Assembly (NCBI RefSeq): GCF_000427665.1 | Contig: NZ_KE386572.1 | Location: 1,822,196 to 1,886,195, forward strand | DNA length: 64,000 nucleotides | Source: Geminicoccus roseus DSM 18922 | GTDB taxonomy: Bacteria > Pseudomonadota > Alphaproteobacteria > Geminicoccales > Geminicoccaceae | Direction of reading: 5' to 3' | In this document: positions 17,314-25,746 of the stretch, piece by piece | Position numbering within the stretch: the stretch's first letter is position 1 | How the letters are laid out: each line of letters opens with the position of its first letter | Notes under the pieces: generated by a model | What the model was told of the DNA's origin: nothing | Database searches by the model: none | Seen by the model: the letters and a program-made list of their open reading frames with translations, nothing else | Position numbers and translations under genes: made by a program

Positions 17314-18141
17314 ATGGCGTATCGCACGATCCTGGTCGGTCTGGACGAGTCGGACGGGATGAGCAGCCGTGCTGCCTTCGCATTGGCGCTGGCCGAGCGG
17401 CTGGATGCGAAGCTCGTCGGCATCCTGGTCAATCCGGTGCCCTTCCTGCCGACCGCCATGGGCGAGGGCGCTGCCTATGCAGGGCCGGAGATCATGCAGG
17501 CCCAGGAGGAGGCCAACGCCGCACGCAGCAAGCGCCTGGAAGCAACGTTCCGGCAGGTGACCGCTTCGGCACAGGTCGACTGCCAGTTCGTGACCGACGA
17601 GGGCGCGCCGGGTGAAGTGGTCGCTCGCTATGCGCGGGTCGCCGACCTGACGATCGTCGGCCAGAGCCACGGGCAGGGGCTGGGGGCGATCACCATGGAG
17701 CATGCCGAGGAGATCGTGGTCGGCGCCGGCGGGCCGGTCCTGGTGCTGCCCCACGCGCGTCCGGTGAGCCAGGACTTCGGCCGGAACTGGCTGGTCGCCT
17801 GGGATGGCGGCAAGGAAGCGGCACGGGCGCTGGCCTTTGCGCTGCCGTTCCTGCGGGCTGCGGAGCGGGTCGTGGTGGTGGCCGCCGGCGAGGAATACCA
17901 CGCCTCGGCCGAGGCCGCTGTCGCGCGCCTGGCGGCGCATGGGGTGAAGGCCGAGCTGGAAAATCTCAGCGAGCCCGAGGGCTTGATCGGCGAGCTCTTG
18001 CTGACGATCGCGAGCACCAAGCAGGCCACCGCCATGGTGATGGGGGCTTACGGGCACTCCCGCTTCCGCGAGCTTGTGATGGGCGGCGCCACCATCACGA
18101 TCGTCCGGGATGCACCTATCCCGGTTCTGTTCAGCGCCTGA
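17314..18141 (+). CDS. Universal stress protein with two UspA domains
   Basis: A 275-residue cytoplasmic protein of two tandem UspA folds. The first begins AYRTILVGLDESDG; the second (about residue 155 on) ends with the nucleotide-binding loop MGAYGHSRFRELVMGGAT, matching the GxxGxxxxxxxxxGS/T pattern of ATP-binding members. The first domain has IVGQSHGQGL, a weaker version. I start at the ATG at 17314 with GGGAGAAGG upstream rather than the longer open frame. Function in stress survival is a family expectation. The 3' end overlaps the convergent dsbB gene by 11 bases. Confidence 0.92.
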   Translation: MAYRTILVGLDESDGMSSRAAFALALAERLDAKLVGILVNPVPFLPTAMGEGAAYAGPEIMQAQEEANAARSKRLEATFRQVTASAQVDCQFVTDEGAPGEVVARYARVADLTIVGQSHGQGLGAITMEHAEEIVVGAGGPVLVLPHARPVSQDFGRNWLVAWDGGKEAARALAFALPFLRAAERVVVVAAGEEYHASAEAAVARLAAHGVKAELENLSEPEGLIGELLLTIASTKQATAMVMGAYGHSRFRELVMGGATITIVRDAPIPVLFSA

Positions 18142-18652
18142 ATGCCGGGCCGGTGACGAAGCCAAGGGCGAGCAGGGTCAGCAGGATCGACCAGACAGCG
18201 GTAGCTTGAGCCAGCGATATCGCGCCGGGGATCAGCCAAGCCGGTCGGTCGCAGGACGGTCCGGCTGTCTGAAGCATGGCGCGGAGCTGGTCGACGTCGC
18301 CGGCAGTGCCCGCGCCGGAGCAGGCCGCCGAAAGCTGGAACCAGCCGAACTCGACCCCGACATGATAAAGGGTCAGCCCCGTCAGCCCCACCAGGATCCC
18401 CAGGCAGACGATCAGCCCGATCCGGCCATAGTCGAACAGGAAGCCCGCAAGGCCGCACAGGAACAGGGCCATGAAGGCATAGCGCTCCTGCAGGCACAGC
18501 GCACACGGATGCATGCCCAGCCCGAACTGCAGAGCGTAGGCAAATCCCAGACTCCACGCCGCCAGCAGCGCCAGCCATAGGCAGGCAGTGCGGGCGCGGT
18601 GCAGGCGCGGCTTGGTGGCGGGGCTGCCCTGACGTTCCATGGTGCCGAACAT
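18131..18652 (-). CDS. dsbB: Disulfide bond formation protein B (DsbB-like)
   Basis: Inner-membrane quinone reductase that reoxidises DsbA. About 173 residues with four transmembrane segments. The first redox pair is Cys50-Cys53 in MHPCALCLQERYAF and the second is Cys111/Cys134 in SAACSGAG and GPSCDRPAW, the expected arrangement. I use the ATG at 18652 (MFGTMERQ) because GGAAGG precedes it; an ATG four codons in and another ten codons upstream are possible. No dsbA is nearby. It is last in a long minus-strand run and converges on the universal stress gene. Confidence 0.92.
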   Translation of the reverse strand: MFGTMERQGSPATKPRLHRARTACLWLALLAAWSLGFAYALQFGLGMHPCALCLQERYAFMALFLCGLAGFLFDYGRIGLIVCLGILVGLTGLTLYHVGVEFGWFQLSAACSGAGTAGDVDQLRAMLQTAGPSCDRPAWLIPGAISLAQATAVWSILLTLLALGFVTGPAFRR

Positions 18653-18758
18653 CCGTCCTTCCAGCAAAATCGAGGCACACATAGGTGGCTGCGCCTGTCG
18701 GGACCACCCACGAAGACGTGTACGGGACCAGCAGCGTGCATGGCAGCCTGTGTAGTAC

Positions 18759-19349
18759 CTAGATCCAGCGCAGCGCCAGGAAGCCCAGCACGATCATGGC
18801 CGCAAAGGCTGACGTCACGAGCGTCAGCCGGCGCTCGATGAACTCGCGAATGGGCGAGCCGAAGCGGCGCAGCAGCGCCGCCAGCAGGAAGAATCGGGCT
18901 CCGCGGGTCACCACAGACGCGGCCAGGAACACGATCAGGGAGAAATGCGCGGCGCCCGACGCGATGGTCACCAGCTTGTAGGGGATAGGGGTCAGGCCCT
19001 TGATCAGAATGATCCACAAGCCCCATTCCTGATAGGAGGCCTGGAAGGCCTGGGCCTTGTCCTGCAGCCCGTAGAAGTCGAAGACGAGATTACCCAGGGT
19101 CTCGTACAGGAAGTAGCCGATCGCATAGCCGAACAGGCCACCAACTACGCTGGCGATCGTGGCGATCGTAGCGATGCGCCAGGCACGGTCCGGATTCGCC
19201 AGGACCATCGGTACGATCATCACATCCGGTGGGATCGGGAAGAACGAACTTTCCGCGAAGCTCACCGCTGCCAGCGCCCGCTCGGCCCCCGGCTTGGTGG
19301 CTTCGCGCATCAGTCGATCATACGTCCGCCGCAGCAAGGCGTCCTCCAC
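18759..19349 (-). CDS. VTT-domain (YqaA/DedA-like) membrane protein
   Basis: A 196-residue integral membrane protein of the YqaA branch of the VTT/DedA superfamily. Characteristic features are FAESSFFPIPPDVMIVPMV near residues 30-48, a Gly-rich helix (VVGGLFGYAIGYFLYE), and the re-entrant loop LIKGLTPIPYKLVTIASGAA with conserved Pro, then RGARFFLLAALLRRFG. Start is GTG at 19349 behind AGGACC. DedA-type proteins are linked to membrane homeostasis and polyprenyl-phosphate or lipid scrambling; which applies here is unknown. It lies 44 bases past the third RND permease and may be read from the same transcript. Confidence 0.9.
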   Translation of the reverse strand: MEDALLRRTYDRLMREATKPGAERALAAVSFAESSFFPIPPDVMIVPMVLANPDRAWRIATIATIASVVGGLFGYAIGYFLYETLGNLVFDFYGLQDKAQAFQASYQEWGLWIILIKGLTPIPYKLVTIASGAAHFSLIVFLAASVVTRGARFFLLAALLRRFGSPIREFIERRLTLVTSAFAAMIVLGFLALRWI

Positions 19350-19393
19350 GCAAGGTCCTGCGGACAGGCTCTACAGGCAAGAAGCGACGCCGG

Positions 19394-22300
19394 CTATGCG
19401 GCCGGCTGATCCGCCGGCAGGTGTGGATCCTTTTGATCGGGTTCGTCCGGGTCGTTGAGTACGAGCACGCGGTGGAACAGCTGCCCGATGAACGCCTCCA
19501 GCGTTCCCACCACCGAGTAGAAGCTCGGCACGAACACCAGCGAGAGCAGGGTGGACACGATCAGGCCGCCGATCACGCCGATCGCCATGGGCGCGCGGAA
19601 CTCGCCGCCGTCGCCGACGCCATAGGCGCTGGGCAGCATGCCGGCGACCATGGCGATCGTGGTCATCACGATCGGCCGGGCGCGCTTTCGGCCAGCCTCG
19701 ATGATCGCCTGGTTCTTGGGCGTGCCACGCGCCTGCTCCTCGACCGCGAAATCGACCAGCATGATCGCGTTCTTGGTCACGATGCCCATCAGCATCAGGA
19801 TGCCGATCACCACCGGCATGCTGATCGCATTCCCGGTGACAACGAGGGCAAAGATCACGCCGCCGATTGAGAGCGGCAGCGAGAGCAGGATGGTGATCGG
19901 GTGGAAGATGCTGCCGAACAGCAGGATCAGCACGCCCAGCATCATCAGCAGGCCCGCTCCCATTGCCGCAGCGAAGCCGCCGAACACCTCGCCCATGATC
20001 TCGGCATCGCCGGTCGCCTGCTGGCGGACGCCCGGCGGCAGGTCCTTGAGGTAGGGCAGGGAGGCGACCAGTTCGGTTGCCTCGCCCAAAGGCATGCCGC
20101 GCGCCAGATCGGCCCCGACCACGACCCGCCGCTCCCGGTCGTAGCGGTCGATGGAGGAGGGACCCTGCCCAGGCAGCACGTCGGCCACGGCAAGCAGCGG
20201 CACCGGCACGCCGGCGCTGCCGGTGACCGTGGTGATCTGCAGGAGTTCCAGGTCGGTTCGCGCGGCCGTCTCCAGCTGGACGCGGATCGGGACCTGCCGG
20301 TCGCCGGCGTCCAGCTTGGCCATGTTCGCCTCGGTGTCACCGATCGTGGCGACGCGGACCGCTTCGGCGATCGCATCGGTGGAGACGCCGAAGCGGGCGG
20401 CCTCGTCCAGGCGCGGCACCACCCTGATTTCCGGACGCTCCACGCCGGCATTCGCAGCCACGTTGGTGAAGCCCGGCACCCGGCGCATCGCGGCTTCGAG
20501 ACCCCCCACGCCCTGGCGCAGGGCCGCCGGGTCGTCGCTCAGCACGCTGATCGACAGCTGCCGGTCGCCGCGCTCGTTGACGTACCAAGCGCGCAAATCC
20601 GGCAGGTCGGCCAGACGCCGGCCAATCTCCAGTTCGATGTCTTTCTGGCTGCGCTCGCGCTCCCCCTTCGGGGTCAGCTGCACGAACATTGCTGCCTTGC
20701 GGATCTCCAGCGTGCCGGTTGGCGAGGAGCCGCCGATGACCAGGACCTGGCGCACCTCGGGGATCTGCTGGACGGTCTGGACCGCCAAGTCGGTGGCCGC
20801 GCGGGTCCGCTCCAGGGTCGAGCCGGGAGGAAGCTCCAGGGCGACCACGGTGCGGCCGCTGTCTTCATCCGGGATGAAGCCGGTCGGAAGGAGGCCGGTG
20901 CTCCAGATCGACAAGGCAAACAGGCCGATCCCCGCCAGCATCGTCAGCCAGCGGTGCCGCACGGTTGCGCCGAGCAGGGCGGTGTAGGCACGCATGACCC
21001 GCCCGTCCTTCGGCTCGGCATGGCCGTGGCCCTTCATGAAGTAGGCCGCCAGCATCGGCGTGATCAGGCGGGCGACCAGCAGCGAGAACAACACCGCGAC
21101 GGCGACGGTCAGGCCGAACTGCTTGAAGTACTGCCCGGCAATGCCGCCCATGAAGCTCACCGGCGCAAAGACGGCGACGATGGTAAAGGTGATCGCGATC
21201 ACCGCCAGGCCGATCTCGTCGGCGGCCTCCATGGCAGCGCGATAGGGCGCCTTGCCCATCTTGATGTGGCGGACGATGTTCTCGATCTCGACGATCGCAT
21301 CATCGACCAGGATGCCCGTGACCAGGGTGATCGCCAGCAGCGACACCAGGTTGAGCGAGAACCCCATGAGCTCCATGGCGAAGAAGGTCGGGATCACCGA
21401 CAGCGGCAGGGTGATCGCCGCGATCAAGGTGGCCCGCCAGTCGCGCAGGAACACGAACACCACGATTACAGCCAGGATCGCGCCCTCGATGAGGGTGGAC
21501 ATGGCGCTCTCGTAGTTGCCGATCGTGTAGCGGACCGAATCGTCGATCAGTTCGTAGCTGACCCGCGGATCCTGGGCCTCCAGTTCCACCAGCGCCGCCT
21601 GCACCCGGTTGCGCACGTCCAGTTCCGAGGCGCCCTTGGCGCGATACACCGAAAGCGCGACCACCGGCGTGTCCCCGTTGAGCCGGGCGAAGCTGCGGGG
21701 TTCCTCATAACTGTCCGTGATGGTGCCGAGTTCGTCGAGACGTGCGGTCCGATCGCCCGGCAGGGCGATGCTGCTGGCGGCGAGTTCGGCAATCGAGCGG
21801 GCCTGGGCGAGGGTCCGGATCGACTGCTCCTGTCCCGCCACCTCAGCCCGGCCGCCGCCCATGTCGACCGCAGTAGCCTTCAGCTGCCGGTTCACGTCGG
21901 CCGGGGTGATCCCCAGCGCATTCAAGCGGTCCGGGTCCAGCGCCACCACGAACTGCCGCTCGACACCACCCAGCCGCTCGATCTTGCCGACACCGGGCAG
22001 GCCCTGGAGCACCTTGCGGGTCGTATCGTCCGCGTACCAGGAAAGCTGCTCCAGCGTCATCGTCGGTGCCGACGCGGCATAGGTCAGGATCGACTGGCCC
22101 TCGACGTCGATCCGCTGGGTGATCGGTTCGTCGATGCCACGCGGCAGGTCCTGGCGGATCTTGGCGACGGCGTCCTTGGTGTCGTTCAGTGCCCGGTCGG
22201 TGTCGACCTCCAGCCGGAACTCGATCGCCGTGACCGAGCTGCCGTCGGTGATGGTCGAGACGACATGCTTGACCCCGGTCAGATTGGCGACGGCGTCCTC

Positions 22301-22507
22301 GACGCGCTTGGTGACCTGCGATTCCAGCTCGGATGGAGAGGCACCCGACTGGGTGACGGTCACGGCGATCACCGGCACGTCGATGTTGGGAAAGCGGGTG
22401 ATCGACAGGTTCTGGAACGTGTAGATGCCCAGCAGGGTCAGGACCGTGAACAGCACCAGGGCCGGCATCGGCTTGCGGATCGACCAGGCGGAGACGTTCA
22501 GGCGCAT
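19394..22507 (-). CDS. RND efflux permease (third system, HAE1-like)
   Basis: A 1037-residue proton-driven efflux permease. Start MRLNVSAWSIRKPMPALV is typical of RND pumps in TetR-controlled alphaproteobacterial loci. Proton-relay Asp402-Asp403 lie in GILVDDAIVEIENIV; other hallmarks are SQSGASP-like VTVTQSGASPSELESQV and late TM segment RARPIVMTTIAMVAGMLPSA. It follows its adaptor by 17 bases and the TetR gene heads the set. A long plus-strand open frame opposite this gene is a codon-usage shadow. Sequence differs clearly from the two RND permeases at 1-7.7 kb, so this is not a recent duplication. Confidence 0.95.
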   Translation of the reverse strand: MRLNVSAWSIRKPMPALVLFTVLTLLGIYTFQNLSITRFPNIDVPVIAVTVTQSGASPSELESQVTKRVEDAVANLTGVKHVVSTITDGSSVTAIEFRLEVDTDRALNDTKDAVAKIRQDLPRGIDEPITQRIDVEGQSILTYAASAPTMTLEQLSWYADDTTRKVLQGLPGVGKIERLGGVERQFVVALDPDRLNALGITPADVNRQLKATAVDMGGGRAEVAGQEQSIRTLAQARSIAELAASSIALPGDRTARLDELGTITDSYEEPRSFARLNGDTPVVALSVYRAKGASELDVRNRVQAALVELEAQDPRVSYELIDDSVRYTIGNYESAMSTLIEGAILAVIVVFVFLRDWRATLIAAITLPLSVIPTFFAMELMGFSLNLVSLLAITLVTGILVDDAIVEIENIVRHIKMGKAPYRAAMEAADEIGLAVIAITFTIVAVFAPVSFMGGIAGQYFKQFGLTVAVAVLFSLLVARLITPMLAAYFMKGHGHAEPKDGRVMRAYTALLGATVRHRWLTMLAGIGLFALSIWSTGLLPTGFIPDEDSGRTVVALELPPGSTLERTRAATDLAVQTVQQIPEVRQVLVIGGSSPTGTLEIRKAAMFVQLTPKGERERSQKDIELEIGRRLADLPDLRAWYVNERGDRQLSISVLSDDPAALRQGVGGLEAAMRRVPGFTNVAANAGVERPEIRVVPRLDEAARFGVSTDAIAEAVRVATIGDTEANMAKLDAGDRQVPIRVQLETAARTDLELLQITTVTGSAGVPVPLLAVADVLPGQGPSSIDRYDRERRVVVGADLARGMPLGEATELVASLPYLKDLPPGVRQQATGDAEIMGEVFGGFAAAMGAGLLMMLGVLILLFGSIFHPITILLSLPLSIGGVIFALVVTGNAISMPVVIGILMLMGIVTKNAIMLVDFAVEEQARGTPKNQAIIEAGRKRARPIVMTTIAMVAGMLPSAYGVGDGGEFRAPMAIGVIGGLIVSTLLSLVFVPSFYSVVGTLEAFIGQLFHRVLVLNDPDEPDQKDPHLPADQPAA

Positions 22508-22524
22508 AGGGGAAAGGCTTTCGC

Positions 22525-23745
22525 TCAGCTCTTGACGCTGACTTCAGTGCCACCGGCCAGCGGCACCGTCGGATCCTCGACTTCGACTGGCCGCACCTTG
22601 TCGCCATCGCGCAGGAACGTACCGGAGACCGCCACAATCTTCTCTCCAGCCTCCAGGCCGCTCTCGATCAGGGCTGCCTCGTTGGTGCGCAGTCCCAGCG
22701 TGACGATCCGGGTCTCGACCTGACCGTCCTGCACGACCTGCACCTCCTGATGGCGGGGAGCGAACTGAACCGCGCTGATGGGCACCACCACACCCTCTTC
22801 ACGCGCGATCTCGATGCGGCCTCGGGCAAACGTGCCGAGGGTCAGGCCCTCGGAGCTTTCCAGGCTGATCTTGACCTTGCCGAGCCGGGTCTGGGGGTCG
22901 ATCTGCGGGGTGATCAGCCGGATCTCGCCCGGGATCGCATGGTCGCGTCCGGTGGGGGTGATGTTGACGGGCTGGCCCGGCTCCAGCGTCGCCAGCATCG
23001 TCTCGGCCACCTGGGCCTGCAGTTCGATCTCGTTGTCCTTGATGATCCGGAACAAGGGCTCGCCGTTCATCGCTGCCAGCGCGCCAAGGCGGGCCCGCCG
23101 TTCGCTGATGCGTCCGGCCGCCGGCGCCCTGATCTCGGTCATCCCGATCTGGACCATGATCTCGGTGCGCTTGGCCCGCGCCTCCGCCACCTGAGCCTCC
23201 GCCAGCCGGACGCTCTGCTGGGCTGTGGCGACCCGTGCCCGCGCCGAGCTTGCTGCGGCCTCGCGTTCATCCAGGATCGCCTCGGAAGTATTGCCCCTCC
23301 GGGCGAGCGCCTGAGCCCGCTCGAAATCCGCTTGAGCCTGGGCCGCCGCCGCAGCAGCCTCGTCGACCTGACTCTGCGCCACTGCAACGCTTACCTCGGC
23401 ACGGGCCAGCATGGCGTCGATGGATGCGAGCTGGGCATCCCAGAGGTCACGCGACAGGCGGACCAGGACCTGGCCCTTCGCCACGCGATCGCCTTCCTCC
23501 ACGAGGAGTTCGACGATGCGTGAGCCGTCGATCTCCGGGCCTACCAGCACCTCGTCACGTGCGGCCAGAGTCCCAGTCACCACGATCTGCGCCACCAGCT
23601 CGCGCTCGGCTGCCGTCACGACCGTCACCGTGGGCGCCACAACCCCAGCTGCAGGCTCGGGCGCTTCCGCGGCGGCGGCGCTGCCCCAGGCAACGAGCAC
23701 CGCTGTCAGGACAGTTCGAGCGAGAGTGGCTGGTGAGCGTGTCAC
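22525..23745 (-). CDS. RND efflux periplasmic adaptor (third system)
   Basis: Membrane-fusion protein of 406 residues. I place the start at the GTG at 23745, which overlaps the tetR stop (GTGA, 23742-23745); the longer open frame upstream runs through tetR. A signal peptide (TLARTVLTAVLVAWGSAAAAEA) precedes the mature protein, with no lipobox. Lipoyl halves (DEVLVGPEIDGSRIVELLVEEG and IRAPAAGRISERRARLGAL regions) flank a long Ala/Gln/Arg-rich coiled-coil hairpin at about 95-190. The C-terminal domain has LESGLEAGEKIVAVSGTFLRDG. It partners the permease 17 bases downstream. Confidence 0.93.
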   Translation of the reverse strand: MTRSPATLARTVLTAVLVAWGSAAAAEAPEPAAGVVAPTVTVVTAAERELVAQIVVTGTLAARDEVLVGPEIDGSRIVELLVEEGDRVAKGQVLVRLSRDLWDAQLASIDAMLARAEVSVAVAQSQVDEAAAAAAQAQADFERAQALARRGNTSEAILDEREAAASSARARVATAQQSVRLAEAQVAEARAKRTEIMVQIGMTEIRAPAAGRISERRARLGALAAMNGEPLFRIIKDNEIELQAQVAETMLATLEPGQPVNITPTGRDHAIPGEIRLITPQIDPQTRLGKVKISLESSEGLTLGTFARGRIEIAREEGVVVPISAVQFAPRHQEVQVVQDGQVETRIVTLGLRTNEAALIESGLEAGEKIVAVSGTFLRDGDKVRPVEVEDPTVPLAGGTEVSVKS

Positions 23746-24377
23746 GCGATCTGCTCCACTTCGGTGATGGTCCTGCCCGGGTTCAGGTGACCGGCCAAGC
23801 CGGAAGCGAGGACGCCCAGAAGGCTGGCCATGGCGCGTTCGCAGTCGAAGGTCGGGTCGAGCGCCCGACTCTTGAAGATCCCGTCGCTCATCAGCATCAG
23901 GACGTCGACCACCGCATCGATGTCGACGTCGGGGGCGACCCTGCCCTGGTCCCGCAGGGTCTCGCACAGGAACATGAGGTTCTGGCGCACCTCGCGCTCG
24001 ATGCCGATGCACAGCGCCCGGATTACCGGGTCGCGAGCGCTTTCCGCCCAGATCTGCAGCGTCAGCATCGACTTGGTGCGCGGCTCGTCAACGAAGTAGC
24101 GACGGCCCACCGCCGTCATGGCCGTCAGCACGTCGCTCGACCGAGCGGCCATGGAGAACGCCGCGGCGAGCTCGGTCCGGTCCGCCTCGATCATCCCTGC
24201 GATCAGGGCTTCCTTGCTGGGAAAGTACAGATAGAGCTTGCCGGGACTCACCCCCGCCTCCTTGCAGATGGCTTGCATGGAGGTGCGGTGGAACCCGTCA
24301 CGTGTGAAGCAGCGGCAGGCGGCGCTGAGGATATGGGCGCGCCGCTCGCCCTGCTGGTCGTCAGTCAGGCGAGGCAT
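23742..24377 (-). CDS. TetR/AcrR-type repressor of the third RND system
   Basis: A 211-residue TetR-family regulator. The N-terminal helix-turn-helix reads HRTSMQAICKEAGVSPGKLY followed by LYFPSKEALIAGMIE, standard for the family; the ligand domain follows (FVDEPRTKSMLTLQIWAESA). Start is ATG at 24377 (MPRLTDDQQGERR); upstream sequence in frame crosses the probable operator. A perfect 14-base palindrome lies 17 bases upstream, so it likely represses itself and the adaptor-permease genes that overlap and follow it. The inducer is unknown. Confidence 0.94.
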   Translation of the reverse strand: MPRLTDDQQGERRAHILSAACRCFTRDGFHRTSMQAICKEAGVSPGKLYLYFPSKEALIAGMIEADRTELAAAFSMAARSSDVLTAMTAVGRRYFVDEPRTKSMLTLQIWAESARDPVIRALCIGIEREVRQNLMFLCETLRDQGRVAPDVDIDAVVDVLMLMSDGIFKSRALDPTFDCERAMASLLGVLASGLAGHLNPGRTITEVEQIA

Positions 24378-24393
24378 GCGACAGGTTATATCG

Positions 24394-24407
24394 AACGAAC
24401 GTTCGTT
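24394..24407. promoter_or_regulatory. Palindromic TetR operator AACGAACGTTCGTT
   Basis: A perfect 14-base palindrome, AACGAACGTTCGTT, sits between the end of the CobW-like gene (24410) and the tetR start (24377). Repeated GAACG/CGTTC half-sites close to a tetR start are typical AcrR/TetR autoregulatory operators. It would overlap the tetR promoter, giving feedback control of the pump operon. Confidence 0.75.
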
Positions 24408-24409
24408 TT

Positions 24410-25447
24410 TCAAGCCGTGGCGGGATTGACCAGTCGATCGCTTCCTGCCGGTCCGCCGGCTGCGGCGCGCCCGAGGCGCTGGAAGCTGTGGAAGGAACGG
24501 CGGATCAGCACCGGGTCCAGGTCCTGGCCGATGAACACCAGCCGTGTCCCCACCTGCCCGTCCGGCCATGCCGGAAGATGGCTTGGCGGATAGACGACGT
24601 GCTGGACGCCCTGAAGGACCACCGGAGAGGGGTGGTCCGTGGTGTGGACGAGGCCTTTCACGCGCAGGATGCGGTCGCCGTGACGATGCAGCAGGAGGCT
24701 CAGCCACACGCCGAAGGCAGCCCACTCGATCGGCTCGTCCTGGGCCAGGACAAAGCTGCCGATCTGGCCGTGGCGAGGCCCGGCAGGGACATGGGCAAGC
24801 CACCGCCGAACTTCGCGTTCATCGGCCGGCGCGTCCAGGAAGGCTGCGGCATCGGGTAGTTCGCCGGCCACGGCCCGGGCGATCGGAGCCGCAGGATTGA
24901 TCTCGCGAAGCACGCCCTCAAGCGCTGACAGTTCCGTCGCCTCGGCAAGATCCGCCTTGGTCACGACCAGCCGGTCTGCGATCGCCGCCTGCCGCCGGCT
25001 CTCATCGTGGCGCGCCAGGGTCGCCCGTCCGGCGACAGCGTCGACCGTGGCGATCACGCGGCCGATCCGGAAATGCCAGCGCAGCATCGGATCGACCCCC
25101 ACGATCGCGACGATCGGCGTCGGGTCGGCAAGGCCGGTTGTCTCGATCACCACCCGGCGGAAAGGTGGAACCTGCCCCCGCTCGCGTTTGGCCCAGAGTT
25201 CCCGCAGCGCGGTCGCCAAGTCATCCCGGATCGTGCAGCAGATGCAGCCGGATGAGAGCAGCAGCGTGTCCGGATCGACCGCTTCCACCAGAAGGTGATC
25301 GAGCCCGACCATGCCGAACTCGTTGATGAGAACGGCGGCGTCGGCAAAGGCCGGGCTGGCCAGCAGGCGTGCGAGCAGGGTGGTCTTGCCGCTGCCGAGA
25401 AACCCGGTCAGCAGGTCGACCGGGATCTTGTCGCCCCTGCCGCTCAA
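24410..25447 (-). CDS. CobW/COG0523-family metal-handling GTPase
   Basis: A 345-residue GTPase of the CobW/YjiA/ZNG family, thought to be metal chaperones. Walker A is GFLGSGKTT at residues 15-23; the metal-binding CxCC is SGCICCTI with Cys68, Cys70, Cys71; Walker B region ETTGLADP and guanine motif VTKAD follow; the CobW C-terminal domain (about 225-335) includes RILRVKGLVHTTDHPSPVVL. I start at TTG 25447, which overlaps the preceding stop (TTGA). Metal (Zn, Co or other) cannot be told from sequence. It is coupled to a small CGLCG protein and a PgdA-like deacetylase upstream, both possibly metal clients. Confidence 0.92.
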   Translation of the reverse strand: MSGRGDKIPVDLLTGFLGSGKTTLLARLLASPAFADAAVLINEFGMVGLDHLLVEAVDPDTLLLSSGCICCTIRDDLATALRELWAKRERGQVPPFRRVVIETTGLADPTPIVAIVGVDPMLRWHFRIGRVIATVDAVAGRATLARHDESRRQAAIADRLVVTKADLAEATELSALEGVLREINPAAPIARAVAGELPDAAAFLDAPADEREVRRWLAHVPAGPRHGQIGSFVLAQDEPIEWAAFGVWLSLLLHRHGDRILRVKGLVHTTDHPSPVVLQGVQHVVYPPSHLPAWPDGQVGTRLVFIGQDLDPVLIRRSFHSFQRLGRAAAGGPAGSDRLVNPATA

Positions 25448-25743
25448 GCGATGCCGTCCAGGCGGTCGAGGAAAGCCGGGTCGAGCGGGTCGACCGGCCC
25501 CATCACCCGATCGACCCGGTGCCAGAGATCGGCCAGGGTATCGGCAAGCTCGACCCGGCCGGTGGCGGTTGTCAGTTGCATCTTGGCGCCCTGCCAGTCG
25601 GCAACCCGTGCGCGCCGGGGCGAAAGGACGGCCGAGGCCAGGGCGGCGCGCCGCTCCCGCGCCTGGCGGAAGGTGGCACCGCCCCCGACCGCCCGGTGAT
25701 CGCTCCAGTGCTCGACGGCGAGCACCCCGCACAGGCCGCACAT
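25444..25743 (-). CDS. Small CGLCG-motif protein of unknown function
   Basis: A 99-residue protein I cannot assign to a named family. It starts MCGLCGVLAVEHWSD: two Cys in CxxC spacing at the extreme N-terminus and a His soon after could bind a metal or iron-sulfur cluster. An Arg/Ala-rich helix (TFRQARERRAALASAVL) and an acidic C-terminal part (DPLDPAFLDRLDGIA) follow. It starts three bases after the PgdA-like stop and its own stop overlaps the CobW start, so the three genes form a tight translational unit. A role with the CobW chaperone is inferred from this coupling only. Confidence 0.75.
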   Translation of the reverse strand: MCGLCGVLAVEHWSDHRAVGGGATFRQARERRAALASAVLSPRRARVADWQGAKMQLTTATGRVELADTLADLWHRVDRVMGPVDPLDPAFLDRLDGIA

Positions 25744-25746
25744 GGT

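Noticed and set aside
19901-22723. A 940-codon plus-strand open frame opposite the third RND permease
   Set aside because: Same kind of antisense shadow; composition not protein-like and runs across two genuine genes.
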